From NCBI GenBank assembly GCA_947305245.1, contig CAMZDG010000004.1, forward strand, positions 62,001 through 126,000: DNA of 64,000 bases, written 5' to 3'. Source of the stretch: an uncultured Lachnospiraceae bacterium (lineage in GTDB: Bacteria > Bacillota > Clostridia > Lachnospirales > Lachnospiraceae). Positions 47,202-56,078 of the stretch are shown here, piece by piece. A program made the translations under genes and the position numbers. Under the pieces are notes generated by a model. The model had not been told where the DNA came from. It saw only the letters and a program-made list of their open reading frames with translations, and made no database searches. How positions within the stretch are numbered: position 1 is the stretch's first letter; each line of letters begins with the position of its first letter.

Positions 47202-48948
47202 AAAGAGGGAAGGAAAGCAAGGGATAGGGCTGCAGATCGGATTATACTTAGCCGCCATGTCAGTTTTGCTTGCTTTTGCCGGATGTGAACAGCCGGGGGA
47301 CAAAGAAAAGAAAAGCGTCACCGTGAACCAAGAGGTGCTTCTGACGCACGACGAGAAAGCCATGCTGGAATACTTGGAAGGGCGATCCCTGGGAGTTATG
47401 GCGGAGGAAGAATACTTAAACATAGCAGGCCTGTTTGCAGAGCGCAAGAAAGCGTACTATCAGAGAGGCGCGCTAGAGGAATGTGTTCAGGTGTATGGTT
47501 CTTCCAAGGCGGCGGAGCAGCTGCAAAACCTTTGGGTGAACTTGGAGGAAGAACCAGATCTTCTGGCGGATGCAAGAAACATGTATCAAAGCATGAAGTC
47601 GACGGATCAGGCCGAAGCAGTCGCGCTCCTTACGGATGGGAAGTGGCTTCAGAGATTTGCACCGAAGCTTTATCAGGTCGGCCGAAACTATTTCCTGCAG
47701 GAGGAAGGGCGATTGGTCCTGTTCTTCACGGTGAAGTACGGAGAGGACGGCCAGCTCGAAGCAACGATCTGGTATCCGCAGGGAGACGATAAGATCACGG
47801 TCCTGCACGGAAATGCAAAGGAAATCTCGGCATTGTCCTGCGGCAGATTGGGAAATGAGTATGCGGGAGCGTTTGAACGCTGGACCTGCGTTTCATCAAG
47901 TGGCGACCTGATCCATGAGAAGGGGACGCTCCTGAAAGGCATGGTTGTGGGAGATTACGTGGCGCAGATCGCCATGAATGTTGGAGCCGCAGACGCATCT
48001 GCTCTTTGGAACCAAAGGAATCTGTTCGAGTATCAGGAGTATTCCGGGATCTTTGATGATATGGGAAACAGTCTCTTAAGACAGTTAGAATCCGTGGAAG
48101 GCACTTTGTATGCCTACAATGAGGATTTGGGCCTCGGGCTGTATCAGGAAAAGAAAGACGGGGCAGCGCAGGAAGGCTTCTCCATGAAAAAGACGGCAGG
48201 GGAGAGCATTCCCGCCATAAAGACTTATGAAAAAAAGGAAGAGCTTGCCTTTTTGAAAAATCGAAAGGAAAAGGCTAGTCAAGTGACGCAGGCTCGCGTT
48301 GTAGACGGGGAGCTTCAGGTTCTGGTGGATGACACGTGGTATCGCTTGGGCGACGTGGAACAGCTGATCAGTCAGGACGTGCTGGAGAAGTATCGCGCAG
48401 AGCGGCAGAAGGAATTAGACGCACGCGGCGCGGGAGCCGATGAGGCTTGGATCGAGATCATCAACGCAGAAGGAGTGTATCTGGTCGGCGGCGGAGGTGG
48501 AACGCAGTCGGAGACGCCTGAGCCGACGGCAACACCAAAGCCGACGGCAACGCCTGAGCCGACGGCGACACCGAAGCCAACGGCGACGCCGAAGCCAACG
48601 GCGACGCCGAAGCCAACAGCAACACCGAAGCCAACTGCGACACCGAAGCCAACAAAGACGCCGAAGCCGACGGCAACACCGAAGCCCACGACAACACCGA
48701 AGCCCACGGCAACGCCGACACCTACACCGGCAGCAACGCCGTCGCCTACACCGGCAGCAACGCCGTCGCCTACACCGGCAGCAACGCCGACACCGACGCC
48801 AACACCGACGCCAACGCCGACGCCGACGCCAACGCCGACGCCGACGCCAACACCGACGCCAACGGCAACGCCGACACCAACGCCGGAAACGACTCCAAGC
48901 CCTACGGGCGGAGATACGGACATTGGTTGGGGAGATGACATTATGTGA
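47182..48948 (+). CDS. lipoprotein with C-terminal Thr-Pro-rich tail
   Basis: 588 residues (or 584 from ATG 47194). A signal peptide with lipobox (LLAFAGC, Cys35) anchors the N-terminus to the membrane. The middle (about 60-430) is an unrecognised folded region with [40 protein letters not shown] and [12 protein letters not shown]. The last about 130 residues are Thr-Pro-(Lys/Glu/Ala/Ser)-Pro repeats closed by [16 protein letters not shown]. Such rods usually connect two domains, but here the rod is terminal. It overlaps the glucosaminidase gene by 20 bases. Function unknown; likely reaches through the cell wall. Confidence 0.8.
   Translation: MERKMRKKREGKQGIGLQIGLYLAAMSVLLAFAGCEQPGDKEKKSVTVNQEVLLTHDEKAMLEYLEGRSLGVMAEEEYLNIAGLFAERKKAYYQRGALEECVQVYGSSKAAEQLQNLWVNLEEEPDLLADARNMYQSMKSTDQAEAVALLTDGKWLQRFAPKLYQVGRNYFLQEEGRLVLFFTVKYGEDGQLEATIWYPQGDDKITVLHGNAKEISALSCGRLGNEYAGAFERWTCVSSSGDLIHEKGTLLKGMVVGDYVAQIAMNVGAADASALWNQRNLFEYQEYSGIFDDMGNSLLRQLESVEGTLYAYNEDLGLGLYQEKKDGAAQEGFSMKKTAGESIPAIKTYEKKEELAFLKNRKEKASQVTQARVVDGELQVLVDDTWYRLGDVEQLISQDVLEKYRAERQKELDARGAGADEAWIEIINAEGVYLVGGGGGTQSETPEPTATPKPTATPEPTATPKPTATPKPTATPKPTATPKPTATPKPTKTPKPTATPKPTTTPKPTATPTPTPAATPSPTPAATPSPTPAATPTPTPTPTPTPTPTPTPTPTPTPTPTATPTPTPETTPSPTGGDTDIGWGDDIM
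48517..48906 (+). repeat. coding repeat for Pro-Thr-Ala-Thr-Pro-Lys and Thr-Pro units
   Basis: The first part has an 18-base period ([12 protein letters not shown]), the middle has an [12 protein letters not shown] unit of 24 bases repeated three times, and the last part is a 6-base Thr-Pro period. The shift of period along the tract suggests successive expansions. Confidence 0.92.
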
Positions 48949-48959
48949 TGGTCATGACA

Positions 48960-48988
48960 TTGCCAAAGAGGGAATAAAGTGGTATAAT
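48960..48988 (+). promoter_or_regulatory. strong sigma-A promoter of the pseB operon
   Basis: TTGCCA (48960-48965), 17-base spacer, extended -10 TGGTATAAT (hexamer 48983-48988). It lies 12 bases past the lipoprotein stop, so the pse genes can be expressed apart from the upstream run. Confidence 0.85.
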
Positions 48989-49035
48989 AGATCGATTATG
49001 TGTATGGATCCATGGATCTGAGAGAGAGGAAAAAC

Positions 49036-50028
49036 ATGCTGAACAACAAGACAATTTTGGTAACCGGAGGAACCGGAAGTTTCGGAAAGGCATTTACGAA
49101 ATACGTATTGACGCATTATGACCCCAAGAAGATCATCATTTATTCCAGGGATGAGTTCAAGCAGTTCCTGATGCAAAACGAGTTCAGTGAGTATCTGCCG
49201 AAGCTCCGCTTCTTTATTGGCGACGTGAGAGACAAGGACAGGATGAAGAGAGCGATGGAGGGCGTGGATTATGTCATCCATGCCGCTGCCTTAAAGCAGG
49301 TTCCGGCCTGTGAGTATAATCCTGCAGAGGCGATCAAGACGAACATCAACGGCGCGCAGAACGTGATCGACGCCAGCCTGGACTGCGGCGTGAAGAAGGT
49401 TGTGGCACTTTCCACGGATAAGGCGGTGAACCCCGTGAATCTCTATGGCGGGACGAAGCTCGTGAGCGACAAGCTCTTCATTGCGGCGAATGCGTATGCG
49501 GGAACGAAGGACATCTGCTTCTCCATCGTGAGATATGGAAACGTGGCGGGCAGCAGAGGCTCCGTGATCCCGAAATTCCATGAGATGATCAAGGCAGGCG
49601 CGACGAAGCTCACCGTGACGGATTATCGGATGACGAGATTCTGGATCAGCCTGGAAGAAGGCGTAAAGCTTGTGATCAAGGCGCTGGAGGAGTCCACGGG
49701 CGGCGAGACCTTTATCTCGAAGATCCCGTCCTTCAAGGTAACGGATCTGGCGCAGGCCATGTTGCCTGGCTGTGAGATGCCTGAGATCGGCATCTATCCG
49801 GGGGAGAAGCTCCATGAGATCATGGTGACGGTGGAGGATTCCCTGACGACTTATGAATATGAGAAGCACTTTATCGTATATCCGCAGGTTCGCTGGAACC
49901 AGCGTCAGACCATCATTCCCGGCGGGAAAAAAGTGGAGGAGGGCTTCTCGTACAGTTCCGGAAACAATACGGAGTGGCTTAGCGTGGAGCAGATCCAGGA
50001 GCGCCTTAAGACCTTGCATTTTGAATGA
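49036..50028 (+). CDS. pseB: UDP-N-acetylglucosamine 4,6-dehydratase (inverting), PseB
   Basis: First enzyme of the pseudaminic-acid type pathway: converts UDP-GlcNAc to UDP-4-keto-6-deoxy-L-altro sugar. NAD(P)-binding GGTGSFGK lies near residue 10. KQVPACEYNPAEAIKTNING, the STDKAVNPVNLYGGTK region (short-chain dehydrogenase site with the inverting-dehydratase Lys), and RYGNVAGSRGSVIPKF are PseB/FlaA1 hallmarks. ATG 49036 is chosen for the GAGAGAGAGG site. The protein is 330 residues, standard. Confidence 0.94.
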   Translation: MLNNKTILVTGGTGSFGKAFTKYVLTHYDPKKIIIYSRDEFKQFLMQNEFSEYLPKLRFFIGDVRDKDRMKRAMEGVDYVIHAAALKQVPACEYNPAEAIKTNINGAQNVIDASLDCGVKKVVALSTDKAVNPVNLYGGTKLVSDKLFIAANAYAGTKDICFSIVRYGNVAGSRGSVIPKFHEMIKAGATKLTVTDYRMTRFWISLEEGVKLVIKALEESTGGETFISKIPSFKVTDLAQAMLPGCEMPEIGIYPGEKLHEIMVTVEDSLTTYEYEKHFIVYPQVRWNQRQTIIPGGKKVEEGFSYSSGNNTEWLSVEQIQERLKTLHFE

Positions 50029-50068
50029 TCCGTAAAAACTCAACAATCGAAACAGTGGAAGTAATGAT

Positions 50069-51262
50069 ATGGAAAAATTAGCGATTTTTGGCGGGACTCC
50101 CGTCCGGGAAAACAAAATATATTATGGCAGACAGTGCATTGAACAGGACGACGTGGACGCCGTGGTGGCGACGTTGACGGGAGACCTGATCACTTGCGGG
50201 CCCAAGGTGCAGGAAGTGGAGCGGATGCTCTGTGAAGTGACTGGGGCAAAGTATGCAGTGATGGTCAGTAACGGAACGGCGGCGCTTCATCTGGCGGCCA
50301 TGGCCGCAGGGTTTGGGCCTGGGGATGAAGTGATCGTCAGCGCCATTACCTTTGCCGCGTCGGCAAATTGCGTGCGTTACTGCGGCGCAACTCCCGTATT
50401 CGCGGACATAGAGAATGACACCTATAACATCGATCCGGAGCAGATCAGGCGCCTGATCACGCCGAGGACCAAGGGGATCGTGGCCGTTGATTTTACGGGA
50501 CAGGCGGTAAAGCTGAATGAGATCCGCGAGATCTGCAGGGAGCATCACTTAGTGCTCATCGAGGATGGGGCGCATTCCATCGGCACGAAGTATGAGGGAC
50601 AGCCCGTGGGATCGATCGCGGACATGACCTGCTTTAGCTTTCATCCCGTAAAGACTGTGACCTGCGGGGAGGGCGGCGCCATCACAACGAATGACGAGAA
50701 GCTTTATCAACACTTGATGCGGCTTCGCACCCACGGCATTACCAGGGATCAGGCCGAGATGGTACATCCCACGGATGCCAAGTGGTATAATGAACAGGTG
50801 GAGCTTGGATTTAATTATCGACTGACGGACATTCAGGCGGCGCTTCTTTGCAGTCAGATCAAAAAGCTTCCGAAATTTTCGAAGCGCCGTAAGGAGATCG
50901 TGGCAGCCTATGACGAGGCGTTTTCCCAGATGCCCGAGATCCAAGTGCAAAAGGAGATCCCGGAGAGTGATACCACAAGGCATCTCTACGTTCTGCGGCT
51001 TCGCTTGGAGAAGCTGACCTGCGACAGAAGGCAATTCTTTGATGCCCTATATGCGGAGAATACTTGCCCACAGGTGCATTATCTCCCGGTCTACTGGCAT
51101 TCCTATTATGAGAAGCTCGGGTATCAGAGAGGATTATGTCCCAACGCGGAGGCATTCTATGAGTCCTCCATGAGCATCCCGCTTTATTATATGATGACGG
51201 ATGAGGACGTGAAGGACGTGATCCACGCAGTGAAAAAGATCGTGGACCATTACAGGAAATAG
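50069..51262 (+). CDS. pseC: DegT/DnrJ-family aminotransferase, PseC-like
   Basis: PLP enzyme expected to add the 4-amino group to the PseB product. GDLITCGPKVQEVE, SNGTAALHLAAMAAGFGPGDEVI-type core (cited in parts), EDGAHSIGTKYEG and the Schiff-base lysine in SFHPVKTVTCGEGG identify the family. QVELGFNYRLTDIQAALL is the conserved later motif. The gene is 397 codons, 40 bases after pseB. The immediate PseB neighbour supports PseC over other sugar aminotransferases. Confidence 0.92.
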   Translation: MEKLAIFGGTPVRENKIYYGRQCIEQDDVDAVVATLTGDLITCGPKVQEVERMLCEVTGAKYAVMVSNGTAALHLAAMAAGFGPGDEVIVSAITFAASANCVRYCGATPVFADIENDTYNIDPEQIRRLITPRTKGIVAVDFTGQAVKLNEIREICREHHLVLIEDGAHSIGTKYEGQPVGSIADMTCFSFHPVKTVTCGEGGAITTNDEKLYQHLMRLRTHGITRDQAEMVHPTDAKWYNEQVELGFNYRLTDIQAALLCSQIKKLPKFSKRRKEIVAAYDEAFSQMPEIQVQKEIPESDTTRHLYVLRLRLEKLTCDRRQFFDALYAENTCPQVHYLPVYWHSYYEKLGYQRGLCPNAEAFYESSMSIPLYYMMTDEDVKDVIHAVKKIVDHYRK

Positions 51263-51291
51263 ATCGGGCGAAGGCCTTGAGGAGCGGGCGG

Positions 51292-51855
51292 ATGGACAGT
51301 GCGGCAATGAAAGAAAACTATAGGGATGAAGCGGTAGGGATCTATCTGCGGCCCATCACCAGGCAGGACACGAAGTTCATCGTGGCCTGGCGAAACAGCG
51401 ACGCGGTGAGAAGTCGTTTCATCTATCGGGAGCCCTTCACGGAGGAGGGCCACGAGCATTGGCTCGAGACCATGGTGGATACCGGGAAGGCGATCCAGAT
51501 GATCGTCTGTGACCTTGCGACGGATCAGCCCCTTGGAAGCGTGTTCGTCCGCGACGTGGACCGAAAGCATTCCAAGGCGGAATACGGGATCTTTCTCGGG
51601 GAGGAGAAGGCGCGGGGAAGAGGCATTGGGACGGCTGCCGCAAAGCTGATGTTAAGGTTTTGCTTTGTCGAAGAACAGTTCCACCGCATTTACCTTCGTG
51701 TTTTGTCAGACAACGTGCCGGCCATCCGAAGCTATGAGAAGGCGGGCTTTGTCAAAGAAGCGCATCTGAGAGAGTCCGTGTTCCTTGATGAAGAATATAA
51801 AGACGTAGTGCTGATGGCCATTCTGGACTGGGAGTGGGAAAGCAGACAGGCGTGA
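51292..51855 (+). CDS. GNAT N-acetyltransferase, PseH-like
   Basis: 187 residues from ATG 51292, supported by GAGGAG 7 bases upstream; TTG 51277 is a weaker start. The GNAT core shows IYLRPITRQDTKFIVAWRNS, the acetyl-CoA loop RGRGIGTAAAKLMLRF and SDNVPAIRSYEKAGFVKEA. Following pseB and pseC, acetylation of the new 4-amino group is the natural prediction. The closely related RimJ/RimL-type protein acetyltransferases cannot be excluded by sequence alone. Confidence 0.82.
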   Translation: MDSAAMKENYRDEAVGIYLRPITRQDTKFIVAWRNSDAVRSRFIYREPFTEEGHEHWLETMVDTGKAIQMIVCDLATDQPLGSVFVRDVDRKHSKAEYGIFLGEEKARGRGIGTAAAKLMLRFCFVEEQFHRIYLRVLSDNVPAIRSYEKAGFVKEAHLRESVFLDEEYKDVVLMAILDWEWESRQA

Positions 51856-51872
51856 AAATAAAGGATGAAAAG

Positions 51873-52826
51873 ATGAAAAAGATTAGTTTTGTGATTCCGT
51901 GTTATCGATCGGAAAAAACGCTGGGGCACGTCCTGGCGGAGATCGACGGAAAGATGCAGGAGATGCAGGAATATGAATATGAGGTCATCCTAGTCAATGA
52001 CTGTTCTCCGGATCATACGCTGGAGGAGATCCGAAAGCTTTGCGCGGAGCGCTCCTCGGGAAATGGGATCCGAAAGGGGCTCAGCTTTTCGAGGAACTTT
52101 GGGCAGCATTCCGCATTGATGGCGGGACTTCGGGAGACCAAGGGAGATTACGTGGTCTGTCTGGATGATGACGGACAGACGCCCGCGAACGAAGTGGATC
52201 TGCTGATCGGGAAGCTGGAAGAAGGCTTTGATGCCGTGTATGCAAAGTATGAGCATAAACAGCACTCCGCATTTCGAAATCTGGGAAGCAAGGTGAATGA
52301 ACTGATGACCAGAGTGATGCTGGAAAAGCCGAAGGAGCTCTTTATTTCCAGCTATTTCGCAGTGAGACGATTCGTCGTGGAGGACATGATCCGATATGAG
52401 AATTCCTACCCTTACGTGATCGGCCTGGTCCTGAGGTCCACAAAGAATATCACGAACGTGGTGGTGAACCACAGGAACAGGGAAGAGGGAAGTTCAGGAT
52501 ATACGTTGAAAAAGCTTCTGGGCCTTTGGTTTAACGGGTTCACGGCATTTTCCGTAAAGCCGCTTCGCATTGCGACGGCGCTCGGAAGTATCTTTGCAAT
52601 GATCGGATTCGTATATGGATTCTACACGATCCTGAAAAAGTTCCTTGTGCCGGACGTGCCAACGGGCTTTAGTGCCACCATGGCGGCCATTGTTTTCTTC
52701 GGCGGCATGATCATGCTGATGCTGGGCCTCATTGGAGAATATGTGGGAAGGATCTACATCAGTCTGAACAATTCGCCGCAGTACGTGATCCGGGAGCGGA
52801 TCAACACAGAAAAGGAAGAGCAGTGA
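51873..52826 (+). CDS. GT2 polyprenyl-phosphate sugar transferase (GtrB/ArnC-like)
   Basis: 317 residues. GT-A motifs ISFVIPCYRSEKTLGHVLAE, VNDCSPDHT and CLDDDGQTPANEVDLL are followed by two membrane helices (about 232-258 and 270-293). It would link a sugar to undecaprenyl phosphate. Its place at the end of pseB-pseC-GNAT makes the acetylated 4-amino-4,6-dideoxy sugar an attractive, unproven donor. ATG 51873 follows AAGGA. The stop codon abuts the stop of the converging gene with no spacer. Confidence 0.86.
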   Translation: MKKISFVIPCYRSEKTLGHVLAEIDGKMQEMQEYEYEVILVNDCSPDHTLEEIRKLCAERSSGNGIRKGLSFSRNFGQHSALMAGLRETKGDYVVCLDDDGQTPANEVDLLIGKLEEGFDAVYAKYEHKQHSAFRNLGSKVNELMTRVMLEKPKELFISSYFAVRRFVVEDMIRYENSYPYVIGLVLRSTKNITNVVVNHRNREEGSSGYTLKKLLGLWFNGFTAFSVKPLRIATALGSIFAMIGFVYGFYTILKKFLVPDVPTGFSATMAAIVFFGGMIMLMLGLIGEYVGRIYISLNNSPQYVIRERINTEKEEQ

Positions 52827-54224
52827 TCATTCAAAGGCATCACTGATGCGATAGATCAGCGCCTTAGCGATCTTATAACGGCCATATTCGTTGGGATGTA
52901 CGTCGCCGCTCAAATAGTAGTACGCCGTATCCGGGTGGAGAACCTCGTAGTCATTCAATACGGGGATGCCGTAGCTTTCTCCAAGCGAAAGAACGGCATC
53001 GGCATAGTCGGCGAGCGGCGCGCCCTCATCGCTCAAGGGATCCTTCCCGTAATGGAAGAGCAGGACGGGGTTGGGCGCGATGAGCAGGATCTTTGCGTCA
53101 GGGCGCGCGGCCTGGATCATTTCGATCATAGAGCGAAGGGCGCCGCAATAGGTTGTAACATCCTTCGGATCCTTGGGATTGTCCAGGGGAACGGCTTGGA
53201 AATAATCGTTGAGTCCGAAGTGAAGAACGAAGAGCTGCTTTTCTCCCACGGAGGAGGCATTCCAAAAGGCCTTCATGCCGGCATAGGCCTGCACGTCGTT
53301 TGGAATGGTCGACAGATCCCCGGAAAGAAAGGCCTTGACCATATTAGAGCCGCAGCTGTCCGAGTCCCTGGTGGCTGCTGACGCGCCGCCCCAACCGCAG
53401 TTATAGGTTTTGGCGCCGGAGAAGCTGGCAACTAGTTCCGGGATGGAATCATGCTCCGAATAGTTACCGATGACACTGTCACCGAGCATTATGATCTCCC
53501 AGGAAGACAGATCCGGGAAAGAAAACCCATTCCAGATGCTTTCCTTCAGCAGGGAATGAAATTCCGTAAAGAAGAAGGTAACGTTCTCTGGCCGAAAGTC
53601 GCAGCGGTGATCAATGTCGGCATAGATATAGAGGATGTGGGCGATGCGCTGCGTAAGAAGCGTCCCGTCCAAATAGTTATCGTCATCGGCGATCAGCCAT
53701 TCCTGGGCAAAAAATGAGTAAATGCTGAGCTTTTCCTTGCCGACCAGCTTTTGTACCATGTCAAGATAGGCGGCATAGGTGTTTTCCCAGTCCGGATCCT
53801 TCATCCAGTCGGAGAGGCGGCGGTAGGTGGGCAGGATCTCAAAGACGGCATCGGGGAACGCAGCCTGAAATTCCAAGATCTGCTCCGCGGTGATCTTTGT
53901 GGGATCCACGCCGAGATAGATCCGCTGCATTTTATTTCCGGAAAGCGTCACGTCCTTGAGATAGCTTTTCATGGCCCGGGCATTGGGAACAAGTTCCTCC
54001 ACGATCAAGGCGTCATCGGCCCTGAAATAGGAGAAATCCTCTTTGTCAAAGGTGCTGACGGGAAACATGGAGAGAAATACGCAGTTATATTCGGATTCCC
54101 GAAGGAGCTTACGCGTGGGTGCCATTTTGAGGTAAGGAAGCACGATCAGGAAAAAACAGACGAGCAAGGCCACCGCAGCGCAGCAGGGAATTATGAGCAT
54201 TATGAGCTTTTTCGGTTGTTTCAT
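52827..54224 (-). CDS. membrane-anchored SGNH/GDSL hydrolase with extra N-terminal domain
   Basis: 465 residues. A membrane helix (about 8-31) is followed by an unrecognised extracytoplasmic domain (about 45-235, AMKSYLKDVTLSGNKMQRIY) and an SGNH domain. The GDS nucleophile block IIMLGDSVIGN (Ser250), GWGGASAATR, FGLNDYFQAVPL and SGDVHPNEYG supply the four SGNH blocks. The Asp in the last block is placed one residue nearer to His443 than in classic D-x-x-H enzymes. Likely role: adding or removing O-acyl groups on exported glycan. It is transcribed opposite to the glycan operons. Confidence 0.8.
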   Translation of the reverse strand: MKQPKKLIMLIIPCCAAVALLVCFFLIVLPYLKMAPTRKLLRESEYNCVFLSMFPVSTFDKEDFSYFRADDALIVEELVPNARAMKSYLKDVTLSGNKMQRIYLGVDPTKITAEQILEFQAAFPDAVFEILPTYRRLSDWMKDPDWENTYAAYLDMVQKLVGKEKLSIYSFFAQEWLIADDDNYLDGTLLTQRIAHILYIYADIDHRCDFRPENVTFFFTEFHSLLKESIWNGFSFPDLSSWEIIMLGDSVIGNYSEHDSIPELVASFSGAKTYNCGWGGASAATRDSDSCGSNMVKAFLSGDLSTIPNDVQAYAGMKAFWNASSVGEKQLFVLHFGLNDYFQAVPLDNPKDPKDVTTYCGALRSMIEMIQAARPDAKILLIAPNPVLLFHYGKDPLSDEGAPLADYADAVLSLGESYGIPVLNDYEVLHPDTAYYYLSGDVHPNEYGRYKIAKALIYRISDAFE

Positions 54225-54327
54225 GGGAGCTCCTTTGAAAAAAATTGGTTTTCAAGATAAGAACAAATACATCGTATCACAAATACTTTGATTTTTCCAC
54301 ATAAAACGGGAAAGTGGGATAAGGCAA

Positions 54328-56067
54328 ATGGTTAACGTCTTACAAAAAATTCGAGCGCTTTTGGACAGAAAACAGAAAATCACCTTGGTAGGGCTATTGT
54401 TCCTCATGATCATCGGAGCATTCCTGCAGATGGCGAGCGTCGGCGTTCTGGTGGAGACCGTCAATGTCGTCATTGATCCGGAAGCGGTGTCAAACAGCAG
54501 GATCGCGAAAGCAGCCTACGAATGGATGGGACGGCCGGACTTTAAGATCTTTTCGATCACTGTCATGGCGACCCTGATCTTTTCCTTTGTCATCAAGAAC
54601 TTGTTTTTATACCTGCAGAGCAAGGCGACGTTGGCCTTCGTCTACGTGAATCAGTTTCGGACCTCGGAGCGCATGATGCGTCACTATATCAAGCGCCCGT
54701 ATGAGTTCTATCTGAACGCGGACACGGCAGTGATCCAGCGAAGCATCACCTCCGACGTCAACAATTCCTATGCATTGATCCTGAACCTGCTGCATTTGAT
54801 GTCTGACATATTCATGGCAATCTTTGTCGTGTCCTTCTGTCTTTATAAGAACGGCGTCATGACGATCGTGATGGCTGTCGTGATGATCGTGCTCGTCGTG
54901 GTGATCAAGAAGGTCCTGAAGCCCATCATGATCCAGGCGGGAAAGGATAATCAAAGGTATTACAGCGGACTATTCAAGTGCATCTCACAGATGGTGCACG
55001 GCATCAAGGACGTCAAGGTGTCCGGAAATGAAAAAACTTTTGTGGACGAGTATGACGCGTGCGGCAAGGGCTATGTGGAAGCCGTACAGAAATATAGTTT
55101 GTATAACAATATTCCCAAGTATCTGATCGAGACGGTGTGCGTGGCGGCCATGATGTTGTATCTCATCGTGGAGATTCTCCTGGGCGTTTCGACGGGAAAC
55201 ACGACGGAATCCCTGAGCACGCTGGCAGCGGCAGCCTTTGTGTTATTGCCCGCCGTGAACCGGATCAGCAATGAGATCACGAGCATTACCTATCTGGAGC
55301 CTTTCTTGATGGGAGTGGCGGATAATCTCCTGGGAGAGGTGACGGAAGAGAGCACGGACATGACGGATTATGAAAAGCCCGTGGTGAAAATGAAGGTGGA
55401 AAAAGAGATCACCCTGCAGGACATCACCTATGCCTATCCGAATACGGACCGAAAGATCTTTGAGCATGCCAACCTCACCATCCCCATCGGGAAATCCGTC
55501 GGGATCGTTGGGACCACAGGTGCCGGAAAGAGTACGGTGGTGGACATCATGCTGGGGCTATTAAAGCTCCAGGGCGGCAAGGTGCTGGCAGACGATACGG
55601 ACGTAACCTCGAATTACCGCGGATGGCTGAAAAACGTGGGATACATCCCGCAGATGAGCTATATGCTGGATGATACGATCCGCAGAAACGTTGCGTTCGG
55701 CGTGGCAAAGGAGCAGATCAGCGACGAGAGGGTTTGGGAGGTCCTTCGGGACGCACAGCTCGATGAGTTCGTAAAAAGCCTCCCCGACGGTTTGGATACA
55801 AAGATCGGAGAGCGCGGGATCAGGCTTTCCGGCGGACAGAGACAGCGCATCAGCATTGCCAGGGCGCTGTATGAGGATCCAGACATTCTGATCCTGGACG
55901 AGGCGACCTCCGCCGTGGACAATGACACGGAGGCAGCCATCATGGAGTCCATCAATCGCTTTCAGGGAAAGAAGACCATGCTCATCATTGCACACCGTCT
56001 TCAGACGATCGAGAAATGTGACATGGTATACCGAGTGGAAAACGGGGTCATGAAACAAGAAAGATAA
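54328..56067 (+). CDS. ABC transporter (MsbA/PglK-like), probable lipid-linked oligosaccharide flippase
   Basis: 579-residue half-transporter with fused membrane and ATPase domains. Six helices occupy about residues 18-305. The ATPase has Walker A VGTTGAGKST, Q-loop YIPQMSYMLDDTIRRNVAFG, signature LSGGQRQRISIARALYEDPD and Walker B ILILDEATSAVDN with switch His in IIAHRLQT. The family includes PglK and MsbA. In a glycan region with a PNPT enzyme and an EpsG-like polymerase but no visible Wzx, flipping of undecaprenyl-linked oligosaccharide is the best guess. Confidence 0.9.
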   Translation: MVNVLQKIRALLDRKQKITLVGLLFLMIIGAFLQMASVGVLVETVNVVIDPEAVSNSRIAKAAYEWMGRPDFKIFSITVMATLIFSFVIKNLFLYLQSKATLAFVYVNQFRTSERMMRHYIKRPYEFYLNADTAVIQRSITSDVNNSYALILNLLHLMSDIFMAIFVVSFCLYKNGVMTIVMAVVMIVLVVVIKKVLKPIMIQAGKDNQRYYSGLFKCISQMVHGIKDVKVSGNEKTFVDEYDACGKGYVEAVQKYSLYNNIPKYLIETVCVAAMMLYLIVEILLGVSTGNTTESLSTLAAAAFVLLPAVNRISNEITSITYLEPFLMGVADNLLGEVTEESTDMTDYEKPVVKMKVEKEITLQDITYAYPNTDRKIFEHANLTIPIGKSVGIVGTTGAGKSTVVDIMLGLLKLQGGKVLADDTDVTSNYRGWLKNVGYIPQMSYMLDDTIRRNVAFGVAKEQISDERVWEVLRDAQLDEFVKSLPDGLDTKIGERGIRLSGGQRQRISIARALYEDPDILILDEATSAVDNDTEAAIMESINRFQGKKTMLIIAHRLQTIEKCDMVYRVENGVMKQER

Positions 56068-56078
56068 GGCGGTTTGAA

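Noticed and set aside
46686..47220. Long open frames on both strands opposite and in the other frame of the Gly-Gln-Glu repeat
   Set aside because: They exist because the 9-base period lacks stops in several frames; they are Leu/Ala/Phe- or Pro/Gly-rich or Arg/Lys/Ala-rich low-complexity strings without independent start signals.
46746..48906. Possible CRISPR array or satellite repeats
   Set aside because: The units are 6-24 bases, continuous, in frame and without spacers, so they are protein-coding repeats.
48372..48941. Reverse-strand open frame of Gly-Val repeats opposite the Thr-Pro tail
   Set aside because: It is the mirror of the ACN-CCN repeat and has no ribosome binding site or folded region.
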